Source of the DNA: Paenibacillus pabuli
GTDB taxonomy: Bacteria; Bacillota; Bacilli; Paenibacillales; Paenibacillaceae
DNA length: 64,000 nt
Reading direction: 5' to 3'
Assembly: GCF_023101145.1 (NCBI RefSeq)
Contig: NZ_CP073714.1
Span: 4,402,001 to 4,466,000, forward strand
Shown here: piece by piece, positions 62,443 through 64,000 of the stretch
How the letters are laid out: each line of letters starts with the position of its first letter
Numbering within the stretch: position 1 is the stretch's first letter
Translations under genes and position numbers: made by a program
The notes under the pieces: generated by a model
The model's input: only the letters and a program-made list of their open reading frames with translations
Told to the model about the DNA's origin: nothing
Database searches by the model: none

Positions 62443-63214
62443 TGTTGTCACCTCCGAGCACAGCCTGCACATTCATGATGTCCTTGAAAAAAGCCTGTCT
62501 TGTTTTGCTGCCACGGTACAACTCGGAATACAGCATTCCATCCTTCAAAAAGACGACACGGCTGCAATAACTAGAAGCGACCGGGTCATGTGTTACCATC
62601 ATTATTGTTACGCGGTCCTGGCGATTCATTTCTTCCAGTTTACCAAGCATCACGGAAGCAGCTTTCGAATCCAGAGCCCCCGTTGGCTCATCGGCAAAGA
62701 CGATAGATGGCCTATGTATTAACGCCCGTGCTGCAGAGGCTCGCTGCCGCTGACCACCGGAAATTTCATGCGGATATTTATGAGCAATCTCCGTGATACC
62801 AAGCTGTGACGCCAGCTTTTGAAACGCATCTTCCACCGTCGATTTGTTCGACTTTCCGAGTGAGAGCGGGAGCAGCACATTTTCTTTGACTGTCAGCGTG
62901 TCCAGCAGATTGTAATCCTGAAAAATAAAACCGAGCTTGTTACGTCTGAAAACGGCCAAATCGACATTCTTCATGGTCGAGATATCTGAACCCTCGATGA
63001 TAACCTTTCCTTCTGTCGCTTGATCTATCGTCGCCAGCACATTGATCAGCGTAGACTTCCCTGACCCGGATGGTCCCATAATACCAACGAATTCCCCTTC
63101 CATCACGCGCAGGTCAATTCCCCTCAGTACCTGCTGGACATTACCTCTATAGCCATAAGTTTTACGGACCTGCTGCGCATACAACACGTTTTTTTGCATC
63201 TCAATTCGATTCAT
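62429..63214 (-). CDS. BceA-type ABC ATPase
   Basis: 261 residues: Walker A GPSGSGKSTL, Q-loop FIFQDYNLL, signature ISGGQRQR, Walker B IVFADEPTGALDS, His switch MMVTHDPVA. MacB/LolD-like group, partner of the BceB permease downstream. ATG at 63214 with AGGAGG in front. It works with the kinase upstream as a flux-sensing resistance module. Confidence 0.93.
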   Translation of the reverse strand: MNRIEMQKNVLYAQQVRKTYGYRGNVQQVLRGIDLRVMEGEFVGIMGPSGSGKSTLINVLATIDQATEGKVIIEGSDISTMKNVDLAVFRRNKLGFIFQDYNLLDTLTVKENVLLPLSLGKSNKSTVEDAFQKLASQLGITEIAHKYPHEISGGQRQRASAARALIHRPSIVFADEPTGALDSKAASVMLGKLEEMNRQDRVTIMMVTHDPVASSYCSRVVFLKDGMLYSELYRGSKTRQAFFKDIMNVQAVLGGDNIDVV

Positions 63215-63245
63215 GATTGTCGCCTCCTGCTCTATTCTATTGTCA

Positions 63246-63251
63246 ATTATA
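63246..63251 (-). promoter_or_regulatory. -10 element of the bceAB promoter
   Basis: TATAAT on the minus strand, 32 bases before the bceA start. The matching -35 position reads GCGACG, a poor fit, as expected for a promoter that needs an activator such as a BceR-type regulator. Confidence 0.5.
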
Positions 63252-63328
63252 GAGAGTCAGATGCAGAACGTCGCTCGCAGCACATGACAAGAGAGATATC
63301 TAATGTGACATTATCGTCATCAAAGAAA

Positions 63329-64000
63329 TCATTGTGCTTGAACGTCTTCGAATGTATTGCGTGCTGTAAAGATCATGTCCATCTCTGTTCCTTTATGCGC
63401 CTCTGATCTTGCCACCAAATGAATTCCGATTTTGCCCCCTACTGTGCGGGCCAGATAAAGTCCGAGTCCGGTCGCAGCATTTTGAAGTCTGCCGTTGTCG
63501 CCGGTGAATCCTTTGTCAAATATACGAGGTAAGTCATGCTTGGCTATCCCAGGCCCCTCATCTTGCATCGTTAAACACACATAGCCTTCAGGTGTAACTG
63601 ACATAGTCATTAGGATCATTGCGCCCTCTGGACTGTATTTGATCGCATTGGTAAGCAATTGCCGAATGACGAAACGGCACCATTTGCGATCTGTCGACAC
63701 ATATGCTTCTTCTCCTTCAAACTCCACAGCAATATTTTTTTCCATACACCAGGACGCCACTTCGCGGACTTCATTGGCGACAAGCTGCTGAATGCCTGCT
63801 TTTTCGAGGATAAAATCTGCCTCCAATGAAGGTAATCGGGAAATATACAACTGTTGGTCAACAAGCAGATAAATACGGAGCCATTCTGTTTCTATGGTGC
63901 GTATAACAGGTTCGCCCCTGTTGGCTTCAATCGTTAATTTCATTGCCGTGAGCGGAGCCTTGACCTCATGCACCCAGGCGGCGGTGTACTCTTGCTCTAC
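63329..64000 (-). CDS. BceS-type intramembrane-sensing histidine kinase (partial, N-terminus outside window)
   Basis: C-terminal 223 residues of a kinase. The H-box WVHEVKAPLTAMKL is at the window edge. It continues with N-box LLTNAIKYSPEG, DEGPGIAKHDLPRIFDKGF (G1/F-box) and GLGLYLARTVGGKIG (G2). The sequence type and the position 114 bases before BceA-like genes fit BceS, which receives its signal from the BceAB transporter rather than sensing peptides itself. The response regulator is expected just beyond base 64000. The frame is open to the window end. Confidence 0.9.
   Translation of the reverse strand, partial: VEQEYTAAWVHEVKAPLTAMKLTIEANRGEPVIRTIETEWLRIYLLVDQQLYISRLPSLEADFILEKAGIQQLVANEVREVASWCMEKNIAVEFEGEEAYVSTDRKWCRFVIRQLLTNAIKYSPEGAMILMTMSVTPEGYVCLTMQDEGPGIAKHDLPRIFDKGFTGDNGRLQNAATGLGLYLARTVGGKIGIHLVARSEAHKGTEMDMIFTARNTFEDVQAQ

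Overview
The window looks like a chromosomal segment of a Gram-positive, low-to-mid GC, spore-forming soil Firmicute, most likely Paenibacillus. The reasons are the strong AGGAGG-type ribosome binding sites with many TTG/GTG starts, YesM/YesN-type two-component systems beside LplA/LplB sugar transporters, numerous glycoside hydrolases, many AraC regulators, a CcpA cre-like site, a Bce-type peptide-antibiotic ABC module and a YjcZ-like micro-protein. No rRNA, tRNA, CRISPR array, intact insertion sequence or prophage was seen. Species assignment is inference.

Left part (1-16.4 kb) is carbohydrate-directed. A minus-strand cluster (7539 to 1) encodes two YesN response regulators flanking one YesM kinase, then a sugar-binding lipoprotein with a cre-like site and the first permease, which runs off the window. 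After a small VOC protein comes an operon of a DUF5107/TPR protein, a GH35 beta-galactosidase and a cellulase-like hydrolase, divergent from a cupin/AraC regulator. From 16.5 to 28 kb are mostly single genes or pairs: a Bcr/CflA pump, a serine hydrolase, methionine aminopeptidase, TetR with a divergent NmrA-type reductase, a two-gene unit with a six-Asp-box propeller protein lacking a signal peptide, an acetyltransferase, MATE with a divergent AraC, and a Cof-type HAD phosphatase.

From 28.3 to 35.5 kb a tightly overlapping eight-gene minus-strand operon combines an ABC importer with a LacI regulator, a divergent GDPD-fold protein, a PHP metallo-phosphoesterase and an unknown protein. It is probably a phosphodiester/phosphoester uptake and hydrolysis system, and a 20-bp LacI-type palindrome lies upstream. 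Then follow a GNAT acetyltransferase, a MerR/SDR divergent pair with a textbook 19-bp-spacer MerR promoter, and an ArsR plus four-module CoA-disulfide-reductase-like protein (sulfane-sulfur handling). A second ABC importer (41.6-47.3 kb) carries a PPP-family phosphatase and a divergent LysR regulator.

The right part (47.3-60.4 kb) mixes intact resistance genes (TetR-MFS cassette, arsR-arsB-arsC, DUF421, cupredoxin membrane protein, Fur-box-controlled siderophore-binding lipoprotein) with a striking density of gene remnants. These are a frameshifted secreted protein, a permease/binding-protein chimera beside a GH127 gene, a truncated flavoprotein in the ars region, fused amidohydrolase and GH32 fragments, and an 80-bp scar joining pieces of a phosphatase gene and a LysR gene matching the intact copies at 42 and 47 kb. 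The window ends in a BceAB-type transporter and a partial BceS-like kinase.
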